Assembly (NCBI RefSeq): GCF_002210435.1
Contig: NZ_MZMV01000072.1
Span: 1-32,343, forward strand
DNA from: Micromonospora wenchangensis
GTDB lineage: Bacteria; Actinomycetota; Actinomycetes; Mycobacteriales; Micromonosporaceae
Length of the DNA stretch: 32,343 bases
Direction of reading: 5' to 3'
The position numbers and the translations under genes were made by a program. This document shows, in pieces, positions 22,820 through 31,209 of this stretch. Every line of letters starts with the position of its first letter. The first letter of the stretch is position 1. Below the pieces are notes generated by a model, which saw nothing but the letters and a program-made list of their open reading frames with translations, ran no database searches and was not told where the DNA came from.

Positions 22820-23277
22820 TACTCGGCACCCTCCGTCTTGCTCTCGGTCGCCGCGGGCTCGGCCTGCTGCGCCGGCGCCGCCTTCTTCGCCGCGGACTTC
22901 TTCGGCGCGGCCGGCGCGACCGCCTCGACCGCCACGGTGATGTGGCAGGTGCGCTTGCGGATCCGGTACGCCCGGCCCTGCGCCCGCGGCCGGAACCGCT
23001 TCATGGTCGGGCCCTCGTCGACGAACGCCTCGCTGACGAGCAGCGCGTCGGGGTCCAGCCGCTCGTTGTTCTCCGCGTTGGCGATCGCGCTCGCGAGCAC
23101 CTTGTACACCTGCTCGCTCGCCGCCTGCGGCGCGAACTGCAGCACCGTGAGCGCCTCCTTCGCGGGCAGGCCGCGGACGAGGTTGACCACCCGGCGCGCC
23201 TTCATCGGCGAGATGCGCACGTGTCGCGCAACCGCCCGCGCGCCCGGAAGCACCGGAGCGTCGCCCTTTCCTGGCAT
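22819..23277 (-). CDS. rplV: 50S ribosomal protein L22
   Basis: L22 lines the exit tunnel; its beta-hairpin (around FVDEGPTMKRFRPRAQGRAY) narrows it and is a macrolide-resistance locus. The globular part contains RHVRISPMKARRVVNLVRGL. It has 152 residues because of an Ala/Lys/Pro/Glu-rich C-terminal tail (about 118-152). The start at 23277 is an ATG, 40 nt after rpsS. Confidence 0.98.
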   Translation of the reverse strand: MPGKGDAPVLPGARAVARHVRISPMKARRVVNLVRGLPAKEALTVLQFAPQAASEQVYKVLASAIANAENNERLDPDALLVSEAFVDEGPTMKRFRPRAQGRAYRIRKRTCHITVAVEAVAPAAPKKSAAKKAAPAQQAEPAATESKTEGAE

Positions 23278-23317
23278 CGCTGTAACCCCTTGTTCCTCTA
23301 TCCGTATGCCCGCGGCG

Positions 23318-23599
23318 TCAGCGCCGGCGGCTCTTCCGGTCGTCCTTCTCGTGACCCTTGAACGTACGGGTCAGCGCGAACTCGCCGAGCTTGTGCCCGA
23401 CCATGGCCTCGGTCACGAACACCGGGACGTGCTTGCGTCCGTCGTGCACGGCGATCGTGTGCCCGAGCATCTCGGGGATGATCGTCGAGCGGCGCGACCA
23501 GGTCTTGATGACGTTCTTCGAGCCCTTGTCGTTCTGCGTCTCCACCTTCTTGAGCAGGTGGTCGTCGATGAACGGGCCCTTCTTCAGGCTGCGAGGCAT
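23318..23599 (-). CDS. rpsS: 30S ribosomal protein S19
   Basis: S19 sits in the head of the 30S subunit with S13. The 93-residue protein begins MPRSLKKGPFIDDHLLKKVE and contains STIIPEMLGHTIAVHDGRKH. The ATG at 23599 follows rplB by 12 nt. Confidence 0.98.
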   Translation of the reverse strand: MPRSLKKGPFIDDHLLKKVETQNDKGSKNVIKTWSRRSTIIPEMLGHTIAVHDGRKHVPVFVTEAMVGHKLGEFALTRTFKGHEKDDRKSRRR

Positions 23600-23611
23600 G
23601 CTCTATCTCCC

Positions 23612-24451
23612 TCAGCCGCGCTTACGCGTGGCGTAGCGGCGGCGGACGATCAGCCGGTCGCTCGGCTGGCCCTTACGACGGGTGCGGCCCTCGGGCTTAC
23701 CCTGCGGGTTCACCGGGTGGCGACCACCGGAGGTCTTACCCTCACCACCACCGTGCGGGTGGTCGACCGGGTTCATCGCGACACCACGGACGGTCGGGCG
23801 CTTGCCCTTCCATCGCATCCGACCGGCCTTGCCCCAGTTGATGTTCGACTGGTCGGCGTTGCCGATCTCGCCGACGCTGGCGCGGCAGCGCACGTCGACC
23901 CGCCGGATCTCGCCGGACGGCATACGCAGGGTCGCGTACGCGCCCTCCCGGCCGAGCAGCTGGATGCCGACGCCGGCCGAACGGGCCAGCTTGGCGCCGC
24001 CGCCCGGACGCAGCTCCACGTTGTGGATGGTGGTACCGACCGGGATGTTGCGCAGCGGCAGGTTGTTACCCGGCTTGATGTCGGCGCCCGGCCCGGACTC
24101 GACCCGGTCGCCCTGCTTCAGGTCCTTCGGCGCGAGGATGTAGCGCTTCTCGCCGTCGGCGTAGTGCAGCAGCGCGATACGCGCGGTGCGGTTCGGGTCG
24201 TACTCGATGTGCGCGACCTTCGCCGGCACGCCGTCCTTGTCGACCCGCTTGAAGTCGATCAGGCGGTACTGCCGCTTGTGGCCGCCGCCGTGGTGCCGGG
24301 CGGTGATCCGGCCGTGGGCGTTGCGTCCGCCCTTCTTCGGCAGCGGAGCCAGCAGGGACTTCTCCGGCGTGGACCGGGTGATCTCGGCGAAGTCGGCGAC
24401 GCTGGAGCCGCGTCGGCCCGGCGTCGTCGGCTTGTACTTACGGATAGCCAT
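23612..24451 (-). CDS. rplB: 50S ribosomal protein L2
   Basis: L2 is the largest and most conserved protein of the 50S subunit, needed for subunit association and peptidyl transferase assembly. The 279-residue protein begins MAIRKYKPTTPGRRGSSVAD; the C-terminal loop GVAMNPVDHPHGGGEGKTSG carries the conserved histidine. The ATG at 24451 lies 12 nt after the rplW stop. Confidence 0.98.
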   Translation of the reverse strand: MAIRKYKPTTPGRRGSSVADFAEITRSTPEKSLLAPLPKKGGRNAHGRITARHHGGGHKRQYRLIDFKRVDKDGVPAKVAHIEYDPNRTARIALLHYADGEKRYILAPKDLKQGDRVESGPGADIKPGNNLPLRNIPVGTTIHNVELRPGGGAKLARSAGVGIQLLGREGAYATLRMPSGEIRRVDVRCRASVGEIGNADQSNINWGKAGRMRWKGKRPTVRGVAMNPVDHPHGGGEGKTSGGRHPVNPQGKPEGRTRRKGQPSDRLIVRRRYATRKRG

Positions 24452-24463
24452 TGTCTACACCCC

Positions 24464-24766
24464 TCAGCTGACCGGGCCGCCGAAGGCCTCGATACGGTCA
24501 CCGTCAGCCAGCTTCACGATCGCCCGCTTGGTCGCCTTGCGCTGACCGAAGCCGGTCTTGGTGCGCTTGCGCTTGCCCTGGCGGTTGAGCGTGTTGACCG
24601 TCAGGACGCGGACGTTGAAGATCTGCTGGATAGCGATCTTGATCTCGGTCTTGTTCGCGTCCGGGTGCACCAGGAAGGTGTACCAGTTCCGGTTCAGCTC
24701 GCTGTAGCTCTTCTCCGAGACGACCGGCGCGACGATGACGTCCCGCGGGTCGGCGATCGTGCTCAC
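24464..24766 (-). CDS. rplW: 50S ribosomal protein L23
   Basis: L23 is the docking site for trigger factor and SRP at the tunnel exit. The 100-residue protein contains DVIVAPVVSEKSYSELNRNW and KTEIKIAIQQIFNVRVLTVN. It begins with GTG at 24766, overlapping the rplD stop by four bases (GTGA). Confidence 0.98.
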   Translation of the reverse strand: MSTIADPRDVIVAPVVSEKSYSELNRNWYTFLVHPDANKTEIKIAIQQIFNVRVLTVNTLNRQGKRKRTKTGFGQRKATKRAIVKLADGDRIEAFGGPVS

Positions 24767-25440
24767 TTGCCACCCTCCTCGGTGGTCTCGGCGGACTCGG
24801 CCGCGGGGCCGGCCTCCGCGGGCACACCCAGGAACTCGTCCAGGGCGTCCTTGGTGAAGACCACGTCGTCGGCCACCAGCACGTCGTACGTGTTGAGCTG
24901 GCCGGACTCGATCAGGTGCACCCGCGGCTCGTTGCGCAGCGACACCCAGTTCAGCTCGTCGGTGCTGCTCAGCACGACCAGCACCCGCCGGGCCCCGGTC
25001 AGCTTTGCCAGGGTGGCCAGGGCCGCCTTGGTCGACGGCTTCTCGCCCGAGACGAAGGCCTCGACGACGTGCACCTGGCCGGCGCGGGCCCGGTCGGAGA
25101 GGGCGCCACGCAGGGCGGCGGCCTTCATCTTCTTCGGGGTCCGCTGGCTGTAGTCGCGCGGCACCGGACCGTGGACCACGCCACCGCCGGCGAACTGCGG
25201 GGCGCGGATCGAGCCCTGCCGGGCGCGACCGGTGCCCTTCTGCTTGTACGGCTTCTTGCCGCCGCCGGAGACCTCGCCACGGGTCTTGGCCTTGTGGGTG
25301 CCCTGCCGGGCCGCCGCGAGCTGAGCCACCACGACCTGGTGCATCAGCGCGATGTTGGCCTGGACGTCGAAGATGTCGGCCGGCAGCTCGACGGAGCCGC
25401 TCTTGGCGCCTTCGACGTTGAGGACGTCAACGGTGGTCAC
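24763..25440 (-). CDS. rplD: 50S ribosomal protein L4
   Basis: L4 is a tunnel-wall protein; in E. coli it also represses the S10 operon. The 225-residue protein has the extended loop KTRGEVSGGGKKPYKQKGTG followed by RARQGSIRAPQFAGGGVVHG. The tail is Glu/Ala-rich. It starts with GTG at 25440 and overlaps the rplC stop by four bases (GTGA). Confidence 0.98.
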   Translation of the reverse strand: MTTVDVLNVEGAKSGSVELPADIFDVQANIALMHQVVVAQLAAARQGTHKAKTRGEVSGGGKKPYKQKGTGRARQGSIRAPQFAGGGVVHGPVPRDYSQRTPKKMKAAALRGALSDRARAGQVHVVEAFVSGEKPSTKAALATLAKLTGARRVLVVLSSTDELNWVSLRNEPRVHLIESGQLNTYDVLVADDVVFTKDALDEFLGVPAEAGPAAESAETTEEGGK

Positions 25441-26102
25441 TTGGCCACACCGCCCTTCTTCGCCTTCGTCTTGGCCGCGGTACGGACCAGGACCAGCGCG
25501 CCCTTGGGGCCGGGGATGGCACCACGGACGAGCAGGAGGTTGTTCTCGGTGTCGACCGCCTGGACGGTCAGGTTCTGGACGGTGTAGCGCACGCCACCCA
25601 TCCGACCCGCCATCCGGGTGCCCTTGAAGACGCGACCCGGGGTCGCGCAGGCGCCGATGGAGCCCGGCGAGCGGTGCTTGCGCTCGACACCGTGGCTGGC
25701 GCGCAGACCGTGGAAGCCGTGCCGCTTCATCGGGCCGGCGTAGCCCTTGCCCTTGGTCTTGCCGGTGACGTCGATGACCACGCCGACCGGGAACTCCTCG
25801 ACCGTGACCTCCTGGCCGAGCGAGTAGTCCGCGGCGTCGGTGGTGCGCAGCTCGACGATGTGCCGGCGCGGCGCCACGTCCGCCTTGGCGTAGTGCCCGG
25901 CGAGCGGCTTCTTGGCCTTGCGCGGGTCGATCGTGCCGTAGGCGAGCTGGACCGCGGAGTAACCGTCCTTCTCGGCGCTACGAACCTGGCTGACGACGCA
26001 GGGGCCGGCCTGAACCACGGTCACGGGGACAACCTTGTTGTTGTCCCAGACCTGGGTCATGCCGAGCTTTGCGCCCAGGATCCCCTTGACTTGCCTGTCC
26101 AT
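25437..26102 (-). CDS. rplC: 50S ribosomal protein L3
   Basis: L3 is an early assembly protein whose loop approaches the peptidyl transferase centre. The 221-residue protein begins MDRQVKGILGAKLGMTQVWD and contains KGYAGPMKRHGFHGLRASHG, the loop linked to pleuromutilin resistance in other bacteria. The ATG at 26102 lies 11 nt after rpsJ. Confidence 0.98.
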   Translation of the reverse strand: MDRQVKGILGAKLGMTQVWDNNKVVPVTVVQAGPCVVSQVRSAEKDGYSAVQLAYGTIDPRKAKKPLAGHYAKADVAPRRHIVELRTTDAADYSLGQEVTVEEFPVGVVIDVTGKTKGKGYAGPMKRHGFHGLRASHGVERKHRSPGSIGACATPGRVFKGTRMAGRMGGVRYTVQNLTVQAVDTENNLLLVRGAIPGPKGALVLVRTAAKTKAKKGGVAK

Positions 26103-26113
26103 TTGTCCGGTCC

Positions 26114-26422
26114 CTACAGCTTGATCTCGATGTCGACGCCAGCCGGCAGGTCGAGGCGCATGAGCGAGTCGACCGTCTTCGGGGTCGGGTCGATGATGTC
26201 GATCAGCCGCTTGTGCGTACGCATCTCGAAGTGCTCGCGCGAGTCCTTGTACTTGTGCGGCGAGCGGATGACGCAGAAACGGTTGATCTCCGTGGGCAGC
26301 GGCACCGGGCCCGCGACCTGCGCCCCGGTGCGCGTCACCGTCTCGACGATCTTCCGCGCCGAGGAGTCGACGACCTCGTGGTCATAGGCCTTGAGCCGGA
26401 TGCGGATCTTCTGTCCCGCCAT
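26114..26422 (-). CDS. rpsJ: 30S ribosomal protein S10
   Basis: S10 is a head protein of the 30S subunit and, with NusB, a transcription antitermination factor. The 102-residue protein begins [20 protein letters not shown] and contains [20 protein letters not shown]. It opens the S10 cluster after a 354-nt spacer behind tuf that holds several hairpins. Confidence 0.98.
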
Positions 26423-26619
26423 GGTGGCTTCTGTTCCTTCTCTCGATGCCGCTGTGTTGCGGGCACCTGTACCGGCTGGCACAGGCCCACTTCGCCGACC
26501 CCCGCGGTCGGGCGTGTCGCGCCCTCGGACCAGGCTCCGCCCCGGGACTCCGGAGCGATTCTCTGACCACGCGGTGGGTCAAGGCGCCGATCGCATCACA
26601 GCGATCTGGACGCCGTGCG

Positions 26620-26654
26620 AGGGTGGTTGACCGCCAGGGGCGATCAACCACCCT
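26620..26654 (-). terminator. tuf terminator or S10 attenuator
   Basis: AGGGTGGTTGA (26620-26630) pairs exactly with TCAACCACCCT (26644-26654); four more pairs (26632-26635 with 26639-26642) extend the stem across one mismatch. It lies about 120 nt beyond the tuf stop, which is far for a simple terminator, and about 200 nt before rpsJ. Confidence 0.65.
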
Positions 26655-26731
26655 ACGCGCGACTGTTGGTCTTCCCGGAGGTCCAGCTCTCGCCGGACAC
26701 GGGCGACTAACCGTCGTTACGCAACCTGACT

Positions 26732-26761
26732 AGTATGCCGCACGACCGGCGGCGACGCTAA
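26732..26761 (-). promoter_or_regulatory. Candidate S10-operon promoter
   Basis: On the minus strand TTAGCG (26756-26761) and CATACT (26732-26737) are 18 bp apart. CATACT matches TATACT at five of six bases; the -35 is weak. It begins 15 nt after the tuf stop, so the predicted start would be upstream of the large hairpin. Confidence 0.35.
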
Positions 26762-26776
26762 TCGGGGTTACCTGGG

Positions 26777-27970
26777 TCACTTGATGATCTTGGTGACCCG
26801 ACCCGCGCCGACCGTACGACCACCCTCGCGGATCGCGAACTTGAGGTTGTCCTCCATCGCGATGGGCTGGATGAGCTTGACGGCCATCGTGGTGTTGTCG
26901 CCCGGCATGACCATCTCGGTGCCCTCGGGGAGGGTGACGACACCGGTGACGTCGGTGGTGCGGAAGTAGAACTGCGGGCGGTAGTTCTGGAAGAACGGGG
27001 TGTGCCGGCCGCCCTCCTCCTTGGAGAGGATGTAGACCGTCGCCTCGAACTCCGTGTGCGGGGTGCTGGTGCCCGGCTTGACGACCACCATGCCGCGCTC
27101 GACGTCCTCGCGCTTGATGCCACGCAGCAGCAGACCGACGTTCTCGCCCGCGCGGGCCTCGTCGAGCAGCTTGCGGAACATCTCGATGCCGGTGCAGACC
27201 GTCTTCTGCGACTTCTCGCGGATACCGACGATCTCCACCTCCTCGTTCGGCTTGAGCACGCCACGCTCGGCGCGACCGGTGACGACCGTGCCACGACCGG
27301 TGATCGTGAAGACGTCCTCGATGGGCATGAGGAACGGCTTCTCGGTCTCCCGCTCGGGCTGCGGGATCGCGGTGTCGACCGCGTTCATCAGCTCCAGCAG
27401 GCGGCCGGTCCACTCGGGGTCACCCTCGAGGGCCTTCAGCGCCGAGACCCGGACGACCGGCAGGTCGTCACCCGGGTACTCCTGCGCCGACAGCAGCTCG
27501 CGGACCTCGAGCTCGACGAGCTCCAGGAGCTCCTCGTCGTCGACCATGTCGCTCTTGTTGAGCGCCACGACGATGTACGGCACACCGACCTGACGGGCCA
27601 GCAGCACGTGCTCGCGGGTCTGCGGCATCGGGCCGTCGGTCGCCGCGACCACCAGGATCGCGCCGTCCATCTGCGCGGCACCGGTGATCATGTTCTTGAT
27701 GTAGTCGGCGTGCCCGGGGCAGTCGACGTGCGCGTAGTGCCGCGCCTCGGTCTGGTACTCGACGTGCGCGATCGAGATCGTGATACCGCGGGCCTTCTCC
27801 TCCGGCGCCTTGTCGATCTCGTCGAACGGCGTGTACGGGTTGAGGTCCGGGTACTGGTCGTGCAGGACCTTCGTGATGGCCGCCGTCAGCGTCGTCTTAC
27901 CGTGGTCGATGTGACCAATGGTGCCGATGTTGACGTGCGGCTTAGTCCGCTCGAACTTCGCCTTCGCCAC
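26777..27970 (-). CDS. tuf: Elongation factor Tu
   Basis: EF-Tu delivers aminoacyl-tRNA to the ribosomal A site. The 397-residue protein has the G1 motif GHIDHGKT (19-26), the switch I threonine in RGITIS (about 63), G3 DCPGH (82-86) and G4 NKSD (137-140). Domain 2 and 3 residues known as elfamycin-resistance sites in other species (for example LLRGIKRED and MVMPGDN) have the normal, sensitive-type sequence by eye. It starts with GTG at 27970, with AGGAGG six bases upstream. A 220-nt spacer separates it from fusA and contains two hairpins. Confidence 0.98.
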   Translation of the reverse strand: MAKAKFERTKPHVNIGTIGHIDHGKTTLTAAITKVLHDQYPDLNPYTPFDEIDKAPEEKARGITISIAHVEYQTEARHYAHVDCPGHADYIKNMITGAAQMDGAILVVAATDGPMPQTREHVLLARQVGVPYIVVALNKSDMVDDEELLELVELEVRELLSAQEYPGDDLPVVRVSALKALEGDPEWTGRLLELMNAVDTAIPQPERETEKPFLMPIEDVFTITGRGTVVTGRAERGVLKPNEEVEIVGIREKSQKTVCTGIEMFRKLLDEARAGENVGLLLRGIKREDVERGMVVVKPGTSTPHTEFEATVYILSKEEGGRHTPFFQNYRPQFYFRTTDVTGVVTLPEGTEMVMPGDNTTMAVKLIQPIAMEDNLKFAIREGGRTVGAGRVTKIIK

Positions 27971-28127
27971 TGGTGTCCTCCTGTGGACTTCTTGGTTCTT
28001 CTCGCCCCGGCGCGCCGGACGGCGCTTAGGACTCTGTCGACAGCCTTTCCGGCCAACGGCCGGAGAGCTTTGTGGGTTCTGCGGCGATGAAGCCTACAGG
28101 CCCGGATTCACACAACCCGACCGAGGT

Positions 28128-28156
28128 GGTCGCGGGCGGGACTCCCGTCCGCGACC
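28128..28156 (-). terminator. Hairpin between fusA and tuf
   Basis: Positions 28128-28135 pair with 28149-28156 (8 bp) and 28137-28140 with 28144-28147 (4 bp) across one mismatch, with a three-base loop. It starts 34 nt after the fusA stop. A second inverted repeat (28048-28054 with 28058-28064) follows in the tuf leader. TAGGCT lies between them as a possible -10, without a clear -35. Attenuation plus a separate tuf promoter would explain the usual excess of EF-Tu. Confidence 0.5.
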
Positions 28157-28190
28157 GGCCCCGGCTCACCGGATCAGCAGCAGGTGAGCG

Positions 28191-30287
28191 TCACTCACCC
28201 GTCGCCTTGGCGATGATCTCCTTCGCCACGCTCTGCGGCACCTCGGCGTAGGAGTCGAACTGCATGCTGTAGCTTGCCCGGCCCTGGGTCTTCGACCGCA
28301 GGTCGCCGACGTAGCCGAACATCTCCGACAACGGCACCAGGGCCCTCACGATGCGGGCGCCGCTGCGCTCCTCCATCGCCTGGATGATGCCACGGCGGGA
28401 GTTGAGGTCGCCGATGACGTCACCCATGTTCTCCTCGGGAGTGGTGACCTCAACGGCCATCATCGGTTCGAGGAGCGCGGGGTCGGCCTTGCGGGCCGCC
28501 TCCTTCATCACCATCGAGCCGGCGATCTTGAATGCCATTTCGGACGAGTCGACCTCGTGGTACTGGCCGTCCAGCAGGGTCAGCTTGACACCGACCAGCG
28601 GGAAGCCCGCCAGGATGCCGTACTGCATGGCGTCCTGCGCACCGGCGTCCACCGACGGGATGAACTCCCGGGGGATGCGGCCACCGGTGACGGCGTTGGC
28701 GAACTCGTAGGTCGGCGACTCGTTGTCCAGCGGCAGCGGCTCGATGCTCACGATGACGCGGGCGTACTGGCCGGAACCACCGGTCTGCTTCTTGTGGGTG
28801 TACTCGATCTTGTCCACCTTGCGGCGGATCGTCTCACGGTACGCCACCTGCGGCTTGCCGATGTTCGCCTCGACGTTGAACTCGCGGCGCATCCGGTCGA
28901 CCAGGATGTCCAGGTGCAGCTCGCCCATGCCGGCGATGACCGTCTGACCGGTCTCCTCGTCCAGCTTGACGCGGAAGGTCGGGTCCTCCTCGGCCAGCCG
29001 CTGGATGGCGGTGCTGAGCTTCTCCTGGTCGGCCTTGGTCTTCGGCTCGATCGCGACCTCGATGACCGGCTCGGGGAAGGTCATCGACTCCAGGATGACC
29101 GGGTTCGCCGGGTCGCAGAGGGTGTCACCGGTGGTGGTCTGCTTGAGACCCTGCACCGCGATGATGTCGCCAGCCTGGGCCGAGCCGCGCTCTTCCCGCT
29201 TGTTGGCGTGCATCTGGTAGATCTTGCCGATCCGCTCCTTGCGGTCCTTGGTGGAGTTCACCACCTGGTTGCCGGTCTCGACCACGCCCGAGTAGACCCG
29301 GACGTAGGTGAGCTTGCCGAGGTGCTTGTCGGTCTGGATCTTGAAGGCCAGGCCGGAGAACGGCTCCGCCTTCGACGGCTTACGCTGCAACGGCGTCTCG
29401 CCGTCGGTCGCGGTGCCCTCGATGGCCGGCACGTCCAGCGGCGACGGCAGGAAGTCGACCACGGCGTCGAGCATGGGCTGCACGCCCTTGTTCTTGAACG
29501 CCGAGCCGCACAGCACCGGGTTGGCCTTGCTGGCGATGGTGGCCCGCCGGATGGCGGCCTTGATCTCCTCGACGGAGATCTCCTCGCCCTCCAGGTACTT
29601 CTCCATCACCGCGTCGTCGACGTCGGCCAGGGTCTCCATCAGCTTCTCGCGCCACTCCGCCGCGGAGTCGGCCAGCTCGGCCGGGATCTCCTCGATGGCG
29701 TAATCCTCACCCTTCTGGGTCTCCCCGCGCCAGGTGAGGGCGCGCATGCCGATCAGGTCGACGACACCGATGTGGTCGCCCTCGAGGCCGATCGGGATCT
29801 GGAGCACCAGCGGGGTGGCGTTGAGCCGGTCGATCATCATCTGCACGCAGCGGAAGAAGTCCGCGCCCGTGCGGTCGAGCTTGTTGACGAAGCACATCCG
29901 CGGGACGTGGTACTTGTCGGCCTGCCGCCAGACGTTCTCCGTCTGCGGCTCCACGCCGGCCACGCCGTCGTAGACCGCGACCGCACCATCCAGCACCCGC
30001 AGCGACCGCTCGACCTCGACCGTGAAGTCGACGTGACCGGGCGTGTCGATGATCTGGATCGTGTGGCCCTTCCACTCACACTTGGTGGCAGCGGAGGTGA
30101 TGGTGATACCACGCTCCTGCTCCTGCTCCATCCAGTCCATGACGGCAGCGCCCTCGTGGACCTCACCGATCTTGTAGGTGATACCGGTGTAGAACAGGAT
30201 CCGCTCGGTGGTCGTGGTCTTACCGGCATCGATGTGCGCCATGATGCCGATGTTGCGTACGTTGGCGAGCGCGTCTGCGGCGGCCAC
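28191..30287 (-). CDS. fusA: Elongation factor G
   Basis: EF-G catalyses translocation and, with RRF, ribosome recycling. The 698-residue protein has G1 AHIDAGKT (17-24), G3 DTPGH (81-85) and G4 NKLD (135-138), then domains II to V, with domain IV around YTHKKQTGGSGQYARVIVSI. The start is GTG at 30287, with AGGG about six to seven bases upstream. It lies 75 nt after rpsG, a spacer filled by a strong hairpin. Confidence 0.98.
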   Translation of the reverse strand: MAAADALANVRNIGIMAHIDAGKTTTTERILFYTGITYKIGEVHEGAAVMDWMEQEQERGITITSAATKCEWKGHTIQIIDTPGHVDFTVEVERSLRVLDGAVAVYDGVAGVEPQTENVWRQADKYHVPRMCFVNKLDRTGADFFRCVQMMIDRLNATPLVLQIPIGLEGDHIGVVDLIGMRALTWRGETQKGEDYAIEEIPAELADSAAEWREKLMETLADVDDAVMEKYLEGEEISVEEIKAAIRRATIASKANPVLCGSAFKNKGVQPMLDAVVDFLPSPLDVPAIEGTATDGETPLQRKPSKAEPFSGLAFKIQTDKHLGKLTYVRVYSGVVETGNQVVNSTKDRKERIGKIYQMHANKREERGSAQAGDIIAVQGLKQTTTGDTLCDPANPVILESMTFPEPVIEVAIEPKTKADQEKLSTAIQRLAEEDPTFRVKLDEETGQTVIAGMGELHLDILVDRMRREFNVEANIGKPQVAYRETIRRKVDKIEYTHKKQTGGSGQYARVIVSIEPLPLDNESPTYEFANAVTGGRIPREFIPSVDAGAQDAMQYGILAGFPLVGVKLTLLDGQYHEVDSSEMAFKIAGSMVMKEAARKADPALLEPMMAVEVTTPEENMGDVIGDLNSRRGIIQAMEERSGARIVRALVPLSEMFGYVGDLRSKTQGRASYSMQFDSYAEVPQSVAKEIIAKATGE

Positions 30288-30327
30288 TTCAATCCCTACT
30301 TATCGTCGTCTCGACTCGACCGGTGGC

Positions 30328-30356
30328 GGTTCCGGCGCCGGTCCGGCGCCGGAACC
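30328..30356 (-). terminator. Strong hairpin between rpsG and fusA
   Basis: Positions 30328-30340 pair exactly with 30344-30356 (13 bp) around a three-base loop, starting 6 nt after the rpsG stop. It is as strong as the terminators elsewhere in the window but lies inside the str operon, with no visible promoter before fusA, so it probably acts as a partial terminator or RNA-stability element. Confidence 0.65.
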
Positions 30357-30362
30357 AGGCTG

Positions 30363-30833
30363 TTACCAGCGGTAGTGCGCGAAGGCCTTGTTGGACTCCG
30401 CCATCTTGTGGGTGTCCTCGCGCCGCTTGACGGCGGCGCCCAGACCGTTGCTCGCGTCGAGCAGCTCGTTCATCAGCCGCTCGACCATGGTCTTCTCGCG
30501 ACGGGCCTTGGAGTACGTGACCAGCCAGCGCAGACCGAGGGTGGTCGCCCGGGCCGGACGGACCTCGACCGGCACCTGGTAGGTGGCGCCACCGACCCGG
30601 CGGCTGCGCACCTCCAGGGTCGGCTTGACGTTGTCCATCGCGCGCTTGAGGGTGACGACCGGGTCGGTGCCGCTCTTCTCGCGGCAGCCCTCCAGGGCGG
30701 CGTACACGATGCGCTCGGCGAGCTGACGCTTACCGCGCATCAGGATCTTGTTGACCAACTGGGTGACCAGCGGCGAGTTGTACACCGGGTCAGCGACCAG
30801 CGGCTTCCGCGGAGCGGGTCCCTTACGCGGCAT
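30363..30833 (-). CDS. rpsG: 30S ribosomal protein S7
   Basis: S7 nucleates the 3' domain of 16S rRNA and, in E. coli, represses translation of the str operon. The 156-residue protein begins MPRKGPAPRKPLVADPVYNS and ends with EDTHKMAESNKAFAHYRW. The ATG at 30833 lies one base after the rpsL stop. Confidence 0.98.
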   Translation of the reverse strand: MPRKGPAPRKPLVADPVYNSPLVTQLVNKILMRGKRQLAERIVYAALEGCREKSGTDPVVTLKRAMDNVKPTLEVRSRRVGGATYQVPVEVRPARATTLGLRWLVTYSKARREKTMVERLMNELLDASNGLGAAVKRREDTHKMAESNKAFAHYRW

Positions 30834-30834
30834 G

Positions 30835-31209
30835 TCAGCTCTTCTCCTTCTTCGCGCCGTACCGGCTGCGCGCCTGCTTGCGGTTGCGGACACCCTGGGT
30901 GTCCAGCGAGCCGCGGACGATCTTGTAACGCACGCCGGGGAGGTCCTTCACCCGGCCGCCGCGAACGAGCACGATCGAGTGCTCCTGAAGGTTGTGACCC
31001 ACGCCCGGGATGTAGGCGGTCACCTCGATCTGGCTGCTGAGCTTGACACGCGCGACCTTGCGGAGCGCCGAGTTCGGCTTCTTGGGGGTGGTGGTGTACA
31101 CGCGGGTGCACACACCGCGCCGCTGAGGGGATCCCTTCAGCGCCGGGGTCTTGGTCTTGGTCGTCTTGGCCTGGCGGCCCTTTCGGACCAGCTGCTGAAT
31201 GGTGGGCAC
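30835..31209 (-). CDS. rpsL: 30S ribosomal protein S12
   Basis: S12 monitors codon-anticodon pairing at the decoding centre. The 124-residue protein starts with GTG at 31209 (PTIQQLVRKGRQAKTTKTKT), with GGAG about seven to eight bases upstream. The streptomycin-relevant positions are the sensitive type: Lys43 in TTTPKKPNSALRK and Lys88 in GGRVKDLPGV, with Pro91 intact. It is the first gene of the str operon. Confidence 0.98.
   Translation of the reverse strand: MPTIQQLVRKGRQAKTTKTKTPALKGSPQRRGVCTRVYTTTPKKPNSALRKVARVKLSSQIEVTAYIPGVGHNLQEHSIVLVRGGRVKDLPGVRYKIVRGSLDTQGVRNRKQARSRYGAKKEKS

Larger units (their letters stand above)
26423..26776 (-). other. Structured tuf-rpsJ spacer (S10 leader)
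   Basis: No gene is seen. Reading toward rpsJ the spacer holds a candidate promoter (26732-26761), a strong hairpin (26620-26654), a 6-bp hairpin (26589-26594 with 26601-26606), an inverted repeat with one bulge (26564-26570 with 26574-26581), a 6-bp hairpin (26495-26500 with 26506-26511) and a 5-bp hairpin (26466-26470 with 26481-26485). If the promoter is correct, the leader is about 300 nt and contains the large hairpin as a possible attenuator; otherwise the large hairpin is simply the tuf terminator. TTGACC at 26578-26583 is a good -35 word, but no -10 follows at the right distance. Confidence 0.5.

Noticed and set aside
21569..25153. Very long open frame (over 1,100 codons) on the plus strand
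   Set aside because: It lies antisense to a continuous run of ribosomal protein genes and its translation is Arg/Leu/Asp/Gly-rich without any domain. Such frames arise from high-GC codon bias on the opposite strand. The same applies to 14445-16604 and 28557-31040.
30835..31209. Streptomycin-resistance change in S12
   Set aside because: Lys43, Lys88 and Pro91 are the wild-type residues.
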